Shown in pieces: positions 11,687 through 22,296 of a stretch of 64,000 nucleotides of DNA. A program made the position numbers and the translations under genes. The notes below the pieces were generated by a model, which searched no databases, was not told where the DNA came from, and saw only the letters and a list, made by a program, of their open reading frames with translations. Each line of letters starts with the position of its first letter. Within the stretch, counting starts at the first letter, position 1. This DNA comes from Hypomyces perniciosus. Its lineage: Eukaryota; Ascomycota; Sordariomycetes; Hypocreales; Hypocreaceae. Location: positions 434,001 to 498,000 of the forward strand of contig SPDT01000003.1 of the NCBI GenBank assembly GCA_008477525.1, read 5' to 3'.

Positions 11687-12557
11687 ATGGCACCGACACC
11701 AGACTTTGTTGTCTCAACCGTGGACTTGGATTGAGACTGGGATGACCTCTTCACCACACATTGGGACTCCTGGAAGAGTCCACTGCAAGCCATCGGGCAA
11801 CTGACATACGCAAACCTCGGTGCAGGTGGACTGGAGGAAGCTGCATCATTTGAAGCTTCAAAGCTCAAGTACTTGGCTGAGGCTCGAGCCAGTCCTGATC
11901 AGCATTGGCTGAAGGTTGAAGACTTGAATCGCCAAGACCAGGGTCTCTCACCCATAGTCGGGGGCTTTGTATGGACACACCATCGCGGCAACGCTTCTCC
12001 CCAGGGCACCCACCAGAAAGAGCACCAGCCAGTGCCTGATCTACCCGGGTTTGGGTTTGTTCAAGGCTCGGAACGTTATGAGCTAGCCCGAGACGTGTAT
12101 ACACAAATATGGAAGTGGCACCCAAAGCTGATGCAGCAGAGGGAACATGCGTGTAAGTGCCTAGTCATTCCTCTTGAAGCGTCCTCGACGGCTAAAAACT
12201 ACTGTGATCCGGCCGATAGACGGCCAAGTTATATGGGTAATTCCCGAATATCGCCGTCTCGGAGCTGCTACAGCTCTCGGGGACCACTTTCAGAGCATAG
12301 TAAACAAGCTTGGCATCGAGGCCTATGCCGAAGGCACTGCCTTAGGCACCCCACTTCTTTTCCAACATGGCTTTGTCCTCATTGAATACCCAGTCTTTGT
12401 CTTTCGCCGAGACAATCCGAGTGCAGACTGGATTCGTCTTGTCCAAAAACTTCAGGCTCAACCAATTAGCATTCTTTGGAGGCCTAAAGGGGGACAATAC
12501 AGCGAGGGGAAGACGATCTTACCTTGGGAGGGGAGACCCCGACAGTCCAAGCCTTGA
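11687..12557 (+). pseudogene. GNAT-family acetyltransferase with in-frame stop
   Basis: ATG at 11687 reads MAPTPDFVVSTVDLD and then meets TGA at 11732-11734. The same frame continues as DWDDLFTTHWDSWKSPLQA to a good donor at 12153 (GTAAGT). A 67-bp intron (12153-12219, ending GATAG) joins it in phase to GQVIWVIPEYRRLGAATALG, then GIEAYAEGTALGTPLLFQHG. These are the acetyl-CoA-binding motif (R-x-x-G-A/G-like) and C-terminal motif of GNAT N-acetyltransferases, ending at 12557. Apart from the stop the product would be about 268 residues. No ATG lies soon after the stop that would restore a full domain. It is called a pseudogene, though a sequencing error, a null allele or stop readthrough is possible. 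The substrate is unknown. The neighbouring gene is a MATE-like transporter on the same strand. Confidence 0.7.
12153..12219 (+). other. 67-bp intron in GNAT-like gene
   Basis: GTAAGT donor, GATAG acceptor, phase 1. Splicing restores EHAYGQVIWVIPEYRRLG. Confidence 0.7.
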
Positions 12558-13266
12558 GAGGGTGCATTCATCTCGTCTCTGAAGCAGATGATACTGGATT
12601 TATTGACGGCGAATGCACTCTACACTTGGAGAAGTCAATCAATGGCTCTTGTTGGTTGCCGGTATGTCTGCGTGAATACCATCCATCATGTACACCGACT
12701 GGGTGCAAGCCTCAATTTTGCATACCTCGTATAATCGATATTTTAGCCCTCGAAGCAGGTCGGTTCAATGTTGAATCAGTCACAATGTGAACCTTAGCTG
12801 GTCTGTTCGAGGTCATGTTCACAGTTTTGTCCAAGGATCTATCTACTATTCAGCTTGTGACTAGTCGCGCACATGAGAACGCAGAACTCTTCTTATTCGT
12901 TGCATAATTTAACCATATTCCCCTCACGATGCATCTCTTCCCGAGTCACCAATCACAGGATTCATTTCATACTCCTTGGTAATATTGCGGGGTTGTTGAG
13001 TCAATGGCGTATGAATGGATGCTACATCAACTCGGAATAGTTCTTGGCAGCTGTATCGAGCGGAGCCTCGAGTCCGAGTTGAAAGCTATGAATAGTATTT
13101 CCCCGAAGCTGAGATTTCTTCTTTTCTTCTAGCAATAGGGTAGAGAGAAAGAGGTCGTTCGGTTACACCACCAGGCAAACTCCAATCATAATCCCTATAT
13201 GTCACTGCTCTGGCCCTTTTCTCCCTTGAGAGACATCAGCATCCTAATCGTGTTGAGATTCCAAGA
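12558..13266. other. intergenic upstream of MATE-like gene
   Basis: 709 bp with no supported gene. Confidence 0.35.
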
Positions 13267-14868
13267 ATGGCCGCTTCTCCCTCGCAAGAAGGCCTTGAGC
13301 AGACCAGCACCACACCGTTGTCTCACGACAGCAGCGACCCGAATCTGCAGACAGCTGATCCCGAGAGACTGCTCCTCAGTGAGGGTCCTGACAATGCTCA
13401 GATACAGCCCGCTAAGAAGTCGACATGGCAGCCTGATCAGTATTGGGGATCACTACTCTTTAATATAGCCGCATTCATTCTTCCTGCTCTTTACGGTACA
13501 CTATCCAAGCTCTGGGTGGCCAACATCGATGCCTCCATGGTAGTGACAACAGACGCCTATACATACATGAACACAGCTTCCGAAGCTCTCAACGAGGGCC
13601 TACCGAGAGCAGCATGGGTGATCATTGGGGATAAGTCATCAAGAGATCTGGCGAAACGACTCCAGTTGACGCACACTCTGGTCGCGTTCCAGTCAGCCGC
13701 TGGGCTCGTTTTAAGCATCATCTTTCTCAGCGCCGCATCCTCGTTTGCCAAGAGCTTCGTGCCAGAGGAAGTACGAGGAGTAAGCTTGACATATGTTCGC
13801 ATTGCATCTTTCACGGTGCTAGGCGGCACAATCGAGGCAGCCGTGGCATCGGCAACCAGAGCCCTGGACAAGCCTGACGTTCCCTTGGTGATCAGCTCCG
13901 TTAAATTTGCCATCAATATTATCCTGGATCTGCTACTCATTTCCCGTTTTCACGTCGGCTCGTTTACACCAACTGTCAATATGCAAGGCGTCATTCAGCT
14001 GGTGTGCAATCTATCAGCTGCATTTGCAGGGCTCGCCTACTTTATTTTTTCCTTCAGCATTCCCGCTTGGCGGAAAATGAATCGTCACCGACACGAAGAT
14101 CGTCTTGAAGCGGCAAAGAGCATCTTTCCAAGTCTCCGGGCTCTGGTGGTTCTTCTCCGCCCTGGCCTCATCTTCTTTGCCGAGTCTGCTATTAGGAACG
14201 CACTCTACCTCTGGCTTGTCTCGACCATTGTCGCCTTGGGGGCTACATACTCAACTGCCTGGGGTGTGTTCAACACCATTCGCTGGGGACTGGTCATGGT
14301 CCCTGTCCAAGCCTTCGAAGCAACGGCACTCCAATTCATCGGCCACGAATGGGGCGAGTGGCGGCGGAAGATTGGCGTCAACTTGCGACGACCCAAGGCT
14401 AGCTGGAAAGATCTCTATGGCATTACCCGCCCAGCTCTCCAGTCCCTCATCCTGGCCCTGATAGTTGAGGTCCCTATTGCCGTGTTTCTCTCGGTGTTTG
14501 GCGCGCGACCGTTTGCCCTCTACCTCAGCGGATCGGAAGAGGTTGCCGATGTCACGGCTCATATGTGGCGAACAATTGACTGGTGTTACGTCTTTTATGC
14601 GATGTCCACACAGCTGGCAGCGATTCTACAAGGCACAAGGCCGAAGTGGTATCTATATCAGAGCCTAGCAAGTAATTTACTATATGTCCTGCCGTGGGCG
14701 GTAGTGTGCCAGGTCGTTGATTTCGACGAGAATAATGCATGGACTTATCATGCTTTGGTATTTGGTGGTAGCTTGGTGTTTAGTTTTGTTGACATCCTCA
14801 TTGTTAATGGTATATGGACTTGGACATTGATATCAGGCAAGGCGAGATTAGAAGTGTTTCGAGAGTAA
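13267..14868 (+). CDS. MATE-like multidrug/organic cation efflux transporter
   Basis: Uninterrupted 533-codon ORF. Residues 1-55 are polar and probably cytosolic; the rest alternates hydrophobic segments and short loops, roughly 11-12 membrane spans. Segments ALYGTLSKLWVANIDASMVVTTDAYTYM, VRIASFTVLGGTIEAAVASATRAL and DVPLVISSVKFAINIILDLLLIS resemble fungal MatE/MOP-superfamily exporters, which use ion gradients to export organic compounds. The cargo cannot be read from sequence. Neighbours on the same strand, the GNAT-like gene upstream and dynamin-like gene downstream, both carry apparent lesions, whereas this ORF is intact. No intron needed. Assignment to MATE is by overall pattern, with moderate certainty. 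Confidence 0.72.
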   Translation: MAASPSQEGLEQTSTTPLSHDSSDPNLQTADPERLLLSEGPDNAQIQPAKKSTWQPDQYWGSLLFNIAAFILPALYGTLSKLWVANIDASMVVTTDAYTYMNTASEALNEGLPRAAWVIIGDKSSRDLAKRLQLTHTLVAFQSAAGLVLSIIFLSAASSFAKSFVPEEVRGVSLTYVRIASFTVLGGTIEAAVASATRALDKPDVPLVISSVKFAINIILDLLLISRFHVGSFTPTVNMQGVIQLVCNLSAAFAGLAYFIFSFSIPAWRKMNRHRHEDRLEAAKSIFPSLRALVVLLRPGLIFFAESAIRNALYLWLVSTIVALGATYSTAWGVFNTIRWGLVMVPVQAFEATALQFIGHEWGEWRRKIGVNLRRPKASWKDLYGITRPALQSLILALIVEVPIAVFLSVFGARPFALYLSGSEEVADVTAHMWRTIDWCYVFYAMSTQLAAILQGTRPKWYLYQSLASNLLYVLPWAVVCQVVDFDENNAWTYHALVFGGSLVFSFVDILIVNGIWTWTLISGKARLEVFRE

Positions 14869-15386
14869 TAACCCCCTGTTCTATTAGGAGAGGAGGCCCC
14901 TTATTTTGCAGATTATCGTCAGCCTTGATGAGTTTACCAATAGTTAGTAAATCTATGAACTATCTATAAATCCCGTTACTCTAGAGGTCATATGATCCGT
15001 TTGTTCTGAAAGACTTCGCCCAGAGCCAACAGCCCGTCACAAGGCATTGGTACCCTTCATATCGATGCCTAGCATCATATATACATTCGAATGGACGCAT
15101 CATCTCGCTTGACAGTTGGATTTCCTTGATCCAATGTTACTTCATCGTGACGTATGAATACACATGCGGGCCAATGGTGGGTAGATTGTTCTGCGGGAGG
15201 CCTTCACGGCTGAGGTCGATGCCGCACCATCCGACAAGATGTACTAATCTACATTTATGAGATGCAAAATATCGCCAGGAAATCATTCCCCAATTAATCA
15301 GAGTCAATGGTTTCACAGCCAATGTCCGCTGGGTAAACCTCTCGCCAATTTCACCCAACAGAGGCAGCCATTGGAGATTGGACAAT
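14869..15386. other. intergenic, MATE-like to dynamin-like
   Basis: 518 bp, no gene seen. Confidence 0.35.
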
Positions 15387-17501
15387 ATGGCTTCAGTAGC
15401 ACTTCAGTCCAAAGGGCATCGAGACCTCCTCGACATCATCGACAACCTCCGCTCTAAAGGCATCAGGAGATATGTCGATCTCCCGGAGATCGTCGTCTGC
15501 GGCGACCAATCCGCTGGCAAAAGTTCAGTCCTTGAGGCCATCTCGGGGATGTCATTCCCCACAAAGGATAACCTTTGCACGCGGTTTGCAACTGAACTGA
15601 TTCTTCGCCGAGATACTGCCTCTACCGTCAGCATCTCCATCATTCCCGGCCCCGAAAGAACGGCGGAGGAAAAAGAATACCTTTATCGTTTCCATCATGA
15701 TGTTGACATGGCCAATCTCAACCTCGGCAGTGTAGTCAAAAAGGCTACCAAGGCTATGGGGCTGTCAGGGGCTAAAGTTTTCAGTACTGACACTCTTAGG
15801 GTCGAATTATGTAGTCCTACCCAGCCTCATCTCACCATGGTTGACCTGCCTGGAATTTTTCGTGCAGGAAACAAAGACCAGTCCGTCAATGACGCCAAGA
15901 CGGTTCGAGAGATGGTCCGTGGATATATGGAGCGACCTCGAAGTATCATTCTCGCTGTCGTTTCAGCCAAGAGTGATTTCGCGCTCCAGGAAGTGACCGA
16001 GTTAGCCCGCGAGCTCGACCCCTCGGGAACACGGACACTGGGGCTCATCACAAAGCCGGATACTCTGGACACAGGGTCTGACAGCGAGGCTGCATACCTT
16101 AGACTGGCGCAGAACAAGGATGTTGTCTTTCGACTTGGATGGCACGTTCTGAAAAATCGAAGCTACGAGATGAGAGATTCCTCTCCGGCTGAACGTGACG
16201 AAGCGGAGGAGGCCTTCTTCAGCATGGGAGTTTGGACCTCGATGGATGAATCGCACCTCGGCGTCAAGGCATTGAAACCTCGACTGAGCAACGTCTTGAA
16301 AGAGCAGATTATACTTCAGCTACCCGGTCTTCTTCAGGATCTTGAGAGTGGTATTTCCCGCCGCAGAGACCAATTGGAACGCCTCGGTACTTCTCGTGCC
16401 ACCTTGGCGGAGCAGCATCGCTATCTACTGCATGTGAGCAAAGAGTTCACAGCTCTTATCAAGGCAGCCGTAGATGGACACTATAACGACCCGTTCTTTG
16501 GCAGCGCGAAGACTTGGGATGGATATGAGAAGCGCCTGCGAGCTCGTGTTCAGAATATCTTGACGGAGTTTAAAGAGAATATGAGACAACACGGTCAGCA
16601 TCGTATAATTACCAATAGTTCGGTTCAGACGGAAGGAGATCCAAGCCGCTTGATCTCTCGATCAGATTACATCGATGAGGTCAAAGGCTTGATGAAGAAG
16701 AGCAGGGGCCGTGAACTCCCCGGGACTTTCAGTCCTCTCATCATCGGTGAGCTCTTCACGGAGCAGTGTCAGCCGTGGGAATTCATCACCATCAATGCAA
16801 AAGATGCCATCCTGAAAGCGGTATTCCAAACGACAAAGTCGATAATCGACTACCTTTGCGTTGATGAGACAGCTGACGGGATTCTTCGACTTGTTAGTGA
16901 GGGGATTAACAGTCTCAAAACTGAACTGAACCGCAAAGTGAAGGAACTGTTGGATCCTCATTCTAAAGGTCACCCCATTACTTTCAATCACTATCTTATC
17001 GATAATGTGGAAAGAGCACAGAGGGAGAGACGTCGACTTAGTTATGAGATGACATTCAAGAAATTGCTCGGTGGAAGTTGCTTTAACGGAGAGTATTATA
17101 AGGTTCAACCATCAGTACTTCTCGACCGTCTCGAAAAACAGGACGAGACCGACATGGAACGGTACGCGAGTGACCTCGCGGTTGACTATATGGAAGCCTA
17201 TTACAAGGTCAGCATCAATATCTTATTGAGATTTTTCTTTGTGGGATACTAATAGGGCTAGTAATAGGTCGCCCTCAAAAGGTTTGTCGACGACGTGGGT
17301 GTGTTGGCCATCGAAAACTGTTTAATAGGCAAGCTACCATTCCTGTTTGACGCTGAGGTGATGTATGATCTCACAGAAGATGAATCGCTCGGCTCGCGGG
17401 AGAGAGTAAGGACACTGCCACCAAACGACAGCAGTGCACTGAGAAGATGGTTGTTTTGGAGGCTGGGTTGCGTGATCTCCAGCACCACAAACCTTGCCTG
17501 A
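15387..17501 (+). CDS. Dynamin-superfamily GTPase with frameshifted GED tail
   Basis: The first ATG is 15387; an upstream TTG at 15378 is not a start. Exon 1 runs to 17207; a 60-bp intron (17208-17267, ACTAAT branch) leads to exon 2. GDQSAGKS (39-46) is G1, VDLPG near 153 is G3 and TKPD near 222 is G4. The middle/stalk follows, then YK|VALKRFVDDVGVLAIENCLI opens the GTPase effector domain. As written, exon 2 reads RERVRTLPPNDSSALRRW to TGA at 17501. One base out of frame, the same DNA reads AGESKDTATKRQQCTEKMVV then LEAGLRDLQHHKP, the expected end of a fungal GED. A single missing base near 17393 would explain this. Such dynamin-like proteins remodel membranes; fungi carry many paralogues of unknown role. 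Confidence 0.85.
17208..17267 (+). other. 60-bp intron in dynamin-like gene
   Basis: GTCAGC donor, GGATACTAATAG region and final AATAG acceptor at 17266-17267. The earlier AG at 17255 would give an immediate stop. Confidence 0.75.
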
Positions 17502-17583
17502 TAGGCTAATGTAAGATGTTGTGATTCCATCACAGGAGGTAGAGTGCAATGATGTCAATAGGCGTACTAATATTGACATATAG

Positions 17584-17921
17584 ATACCTCCATTGGCTAC
17601 GATGAAAGCTCGAAGCAAGATGACATCCGAGAAGCCAGTTTCGCGAATATTCGACCTCCTGATCACACCGTAGGGGAGCAGATGTCGGAAGTGAAACCCC
17701 AGAATCAACCTCTGGCAGAGCGAGTGGAAGTGCCATCACCAGTTAAACCAGCGGTCATGGATTCCCCTTGTATCAAATCAGTAGAAAGTCCTGTCCAAAG
17801 ACGGACAGACACGACAGCAGACCTAAAGATAGCGACTGAAAAATATGTAAAGTTGTTGCGACAGAGAGCAAGAAAGAAAGCCATTGAAGATGGACTAGGG
17901 GTGGGTCTAGCCAGTCCCTGA
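17584..17921 (+). pseudogene. probable detached C-terminal exon of the dynamin-like gene
   Basis: A strong 3' splice signal (gtactaatattgacatatag, ending 17583) precedes an open frame reading TSIGYDESSKQDDIREASFA, then polar Pro/Val/Lys-rich sequence and a Lys/Arg-rich helix (ATEKYVKLLRQRARKKAIED) to TGA at 17921. A donor at 17511 (GTAAGA) matches it in phase 1 with the shifted GED frame. In that frame, however, a TAA sits at 17507-17509, directly before the donor. So this looks like the last exon of the original dynamin-like protein, now cut off by the frameshift and that stop. It could instead be a separate short gene starting at ATG 17682. Confidence 0.45.
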
Positions 17922-18113
17922 CAATTTAGTCTTCATCGCAAACACGAAGGACTGGGAAACATGTACTGCAAGTCTCATATTTGTTCATGGTAGTGCCACC
18001 TCTTTAAGTATCTCTTCACGAAATCACACTGTTTCGCTGAACAACGCGCGAATATCAACGAGCCCCTTTTTGTGTGCCTCTTTTTCACAGACGGCTTCCA
18101 GGTTATGCATGTA

Positions 18114-19528
18114 TCACAGCTTCTCCTTTGATGAATCAATCTCGCAGAATGCTTTGTAGGTCGTAAACTCCTCGTCGTTCCCAACCGCCGACTCCAGGAC
18201 AAGCTCAGCCGTTGCGCCCACGAAGTAGATGTGGCCCTCTGAAATCTCATGCTTTGTGGGTCCCACGGCAATGGTGCCCTTTCCGCTTGTGCAGATGACG
18301 ATGGAAGGGCCATCCAAGGCCTCAAAAGTGGCCTTGGCGCCTTCGCCCCGTAGTACGCTGCGTACCACACTGAACTCCTCGATAGGGGGGTCGTACAGCA
18401 TAACGGCGGAGCCGGAGCTATAAGCAGTGCGATTGAGCGTGGAGTAGGGATACTCAGTCGGGGTCATCTTTTGCTCGTCAATAGGGGCATAATTGTAGGT
18501 GAGCATATCGACGAGGGTAGAGACGTCCTTGAACTTGGGTGTCAAGCCGGCGCGGACGACATTGTCCGAGGAGGCCATGCACTCGATGACATCACCAGAG
18601 ATATAGGCGTGGATATCATCAGCAACGAGGAAGAGGGCCTCGCCAGGTTGTAAGGTGACGAAGTTGAGGAAGAAGAGGACGAAGATTCCAATGTCAGAAC
18701 CATATTGGCCGTTGAGCCGAGTGACGAGCTCAGCCAGCACCTCGCCCTTGGTTGAAGACACACCACCGTCGGCAAAGTTGGAGCCTTGAGACTTGGCCAG
18801 CTCAACGACGGCAGAGACCTCCTTGGTAACATCTTCGGCAGATGAAGACATCAATCCACCAAAGGCATTTTGCAATGCCTTCTTCTTTGCGGACTCGTCA
18901 CCGCCCTCTTCTTTGGCGATTTGGGCAAATTGAGCGGCATTCTCCTCGCCAACCAACCGTCTCAGAGGCGCTACCGTTTCGAAGAAGTGTGAAATCTCAG
19001 ACAGAGGCCTGAATCCGCAGAAGCCCTCGAATGGGGTGACGGCAATGACCATCTCAGGCTTGTGGTTGTCATCGGGGTAGTTCTTGGGGTCCTTGGCGTG
19101 CAGCTGTTCGGCGAGCTTCTTGTTGGGATGCGCCTGGATAGAGAGGGCCTTGTTGATGGAGAGGATCTTGAAGAGGAACGGCAGCTTGGCACCATACTTG
19201 GAGGAGACGGTCTGGGAGAGGAGAGCTTGGTTATCGAAGAAGAGGTCCACGAGGGTGCGGCCGGATTTGAGGTCTTTGGAGGGGTTCGAGGGGTGAGTGC
19301 CCATCCATAGCTAGCAGCGAAGTAAGCTTAGGAGAACCGAAAATATGTAAGGCTGAGGATAGAGCCAAGTGGTGATAAGCATACCTCGGCGTAAGGCTTA
19401 TCAGATTGGATGGAGAGCTCCTCTGATGGCGTTGCGGCGGCGAATCTGGCGGCAGCCGAGTCGTGGCCCTTTTTGCCCCATTCGTACGAGTTGACGCCGC
19501 ACTGAAGGCGAAGTAACGGGACCTGCAT
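18114..19528 (-). CDS. manA: Mannose-6-phosphate isomerase, type I
   Basis: Two exons, 19528-19385 and 19310-18114, encode 446 residues. Splicing yields [16 protein letters not shown], the signature start of the PMI catalytic domain. Zinc-site residues are visible: Gln and His in SIQAHPNKK, Glu in HKPEMVIAV and His in DIHAYISGD. The active-site Arg lies in [10 protein letters not shown]. The enzyme interconverts fructose-6-phosphate and mannose-6-phosphate, feeding GDP-mannose for N-/O-glycans, GPI anchors and wall mannan. Length and motifs are normal. Unspliced models that begin at MGTHPS lack the first 50 residues. The symbol follows Aspergillus manA (yeast PMI40). Confidence 0.96.
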
Positions 19529-20136
19529 TATGGCGAATGTTCTGGAGGCAGAGTTATGGGGGAGACGCCTATGAGACGGAGTGAATGTGAGAAATGATTG
19601 TGATCGTGATTATTGTTGTTGGCGATGATGATGTGATGATGGAGCTTGGTGGATTGAAAGCTGGAAGCTTGGACAATTACGCGGAGGACTAATAGTGGTG
19701 GTATGTACTCCGTAGATAATTGATGCTACCAAATTAGCGGATTAATAGCACCTGGCTTACCCCGCTGCCCCGCTAACAGAACCCCGCCATGGGGGTCACA
19801 GTTGCCTGAATCCGATGGGCCGAAAGCTGCATCATGATGATCGATTTGATGTATCTTGTCTGTCACAGCAAATAAATATAAATAGGCGCATGAAGGATAT
19901 AAAGAGTGACCCCAGTGGATAATTACATTGGTCGTTAAAATAAACAGTCATTAAAAAAAAAAAAAAAAAGATCAAGCCGCCCAAATCCCAAAGATACCGA
20001 GTTCGTCATACATACATCGTCCCTATGCCGTTTGCCACCGTTACTCCGTTCCGAAAACTCCCAATTCCCAAAGCCCAAAGCCCAAAAAAAGAAGATTTCG
20101 CCCCCAAGGCATGCAATATAGTGTAGTTCGTGTAAT
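19529..20136. other. intergenic upstream of PMI
   Basis: No gene. TACTCCGTA motif at 19706-19714 and an A17 tract at 19953-19969. Confidence 0.4.
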
Positions 20137-20694
20137 TCACAGCAATCCCCAGGCAAATACACCCGCCATGCACGTCACCACAGCCAACACGACGCGTATA
20201 TCAGTTCTATGGGTCGGGCCGTGGCCCTCGACTTTGACAACTGGAACATGCCACCCGCAGTGCTCCTGGCCCCCGATGGTGTTGCATGCGTAGAAAGTAG
20301 TCAAGCTGTAGCCCATTTTGGCGAGCCGCGCATCCTGATCAGGAGGCGGCGTCACAAGAGGAGTGTAGGGCGGAGGTGTAGCCGGAGGTGCAGCGTCGAG
20401 CTTAACGAGGTTGGATATTAGCAATATAGGGCTGCTGTCACTGGCGCTCCAGGCGACCGGTGTTGCATGTAGGGTTGGGGTATTTCCGCTTCTTGACGGC
20501 GATGATGATGGTGATGTTGATGATGATGTTGTTTGTAGCTGTAATGTTGCGAAAGTTGTAGAAGTCGTCGCAGGTCGTGCACATGTAGGAGCAGCAAAGA
20601 AGCTGAGAAGAAGGAGAGGAAGAAGAGGAGGAAGAAGAAGAGCAAGTCGGAGCTGAAGAACGCCGACGGCGGTGTGTCGGTGGCATCGCAACAT
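20137..20694 (-). CDS. small predicted secreted/membrane protein, unknown function
   Basis: The first ATG in this frame is at 20694; the longer frame to 20784 starts with TTG. The 185-residue product starts MLRCHRHTAV and has a strong Leu-rich signal or anchor (about 15-40). A Thr/Ser/Pro-rich middle follows, then a conserved-looking block YSLTTFYACNTIGGQEHCGW with two Cys, and a C-terminal hydrophobic segment (VVLAVVTCMAGVFAWGLL). This fits a type I membrane or GPI-like surface protein. I do not recognise a named family. No intron is evident. The Cys-containing block supports it as real coding sequence; composition is otherwise low complexity. Confidence 0.6.
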   Translation of the reverse strand: MLRCHRHTAVGVLQLRLALLLPPLLPLLLLSFFAAPTCARPATTSTTFATLQLQTTSSSTSPSSSPSRSGNTPTLHATPVAWSASDSSPILLISNLVKLDAAPPATPPPYTPLVTPPPDQDARLAKMGYSLTTFYACNTIGGQEHCGWHVPVVKVEGHGPTHRTDIRVVLAVVTCMAGVFAWGLL

Positions 20695-22296
20695 TGTGAA
20701 TCCGAGGCTTGGCTGGCGGCTAATGTCTGACTCAAAGATATAATAATAAAATAATAATAATAACAAAAAAAGGGTGTGGATCAATAACGATCTAGGTAGG
20801 TGTGTGTGTGTGTTTCTGTAGGCTCAGCCTTAATAGTAATGGATAATAAAAGGAAAAAGAAAGAAAAAGAGGAAAACAAAAACAAGGAATCAGGATATCT
20901 AAAACGGAATCACCAAAATATAAAGTCAAAGGTGAATCCAGAAATAAAATAAAAGACAAGCAAGAATGGTGAATCCGAAGGAATTGTCTCGTGCCAGTCT
21001 GCCCTCCCCCAAACAAAAGTTTCATGCGCTCTCGTCCTTAAGGAAATGGTTCATGTCATCCCATCTTCCTTAGGTATTTATTAGATATGTATTATTATAT
21101 ACTACATGTGGCTTCTTTTCGCTGTCCTGTCATCTCATACAAAAGCAGCTCACGTCGCGCCGATAAGCTCAAATGCCCTCCACCACTCTCTTCCCCGCCA
21201 AGGCGAATATGACTGACACTTACTTCGTAGAAAAGGGCAGTGAAGCCAGTTGGCCTCCCCGCTCGCCAATCGATCTGGCGTCACAATGACCACCCAAGCC
21301 GACCTGCATCTTCAGGACCAATGTATGTGCATAAGTGCGAGGCAACATCCCGGTTGGTTGGTTGATCCAGCATTCACCAAACAGCCCTTTGAAATCAGAA
21401 CAACTTAATTACTGGGGGGGGGGGGGCAGTGCTCGCGTGGTTCCACTGACCACCAGTCGACCTTACAAAGCGTGCCTCATTCATGCTTCACGAGCCGTGG
21501 CAGCTGAGCCAATCGGCTATCCAGGGCGCCGTCTGGCACGCAAAGTTTGACAAGGTTTGAGCCATGTGAGGCCTCATTGTGAAACAACAGGTTGTTGGTC
21601 TAACTGCCAATAGTAAGTTGATCAGGTGGTTCACACGCACAGGTCCTCCCTCATGATGACCGGCTTCTCGATTATCCATAGGTAGGTAGGTAAGCAGGGA
21701 TGGCATGCTTCACGCTGACCCTCCCTCCTTGCTGTCCTGAGCTTCCCCGCAGTAACAGTTTCATGGGGCGGAACTATTGTTGCCGGATAGGCTCCATAGA
21801 TCCGGGGTCACGGCCATGCTAAATGACAGCCGTCCGGTGAGGAGTGAGGCTCACTGCCAGTGAAATTAATTAATAATGACACATGTCTAGCCTCCAGGGG
21901 AAACCCTGTATTATACATTGTCATAGTATGACCTACTACGGAGTACTTCATACGAAGTACTGTGACTTCATATGAGTACTGTCCGTACCGAAAGGAATCT
22001 ACCGAAGCATGCCGGATTGTGGGTCACCATTCGGAGATGGCCGGAGCTCCGTTGGCTCAAAGAAAGCCGTCGACATGAAATTGCCGATCATGCGTACTAG
22101 TTGGGCAATTCACGGGATAAAAAGAAACACAAATAACTCCAGAGTGAGGTTCACCCATCTCTCAATCAATACAGACCATATAGACCTAGATACGGAGTAC
22201 TTGTACACGGTATCAACGAACAGAGCCAGTCCAGTAGCTATGATAGCATCTTCTCCAACGCCAATAAAACCATTGATCCCTTCCTTATATCCTCTT
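20695..22296. other. 1.6 kb intergenic
   Basis: No recognised gene. G13 homopolymer at 21414-21426; TACGGAGTA at 21937-21945 and 22191-22199; inverted gagtacttcatacgaagtac arrangement at 21941-21960. Confidence 0.4.
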
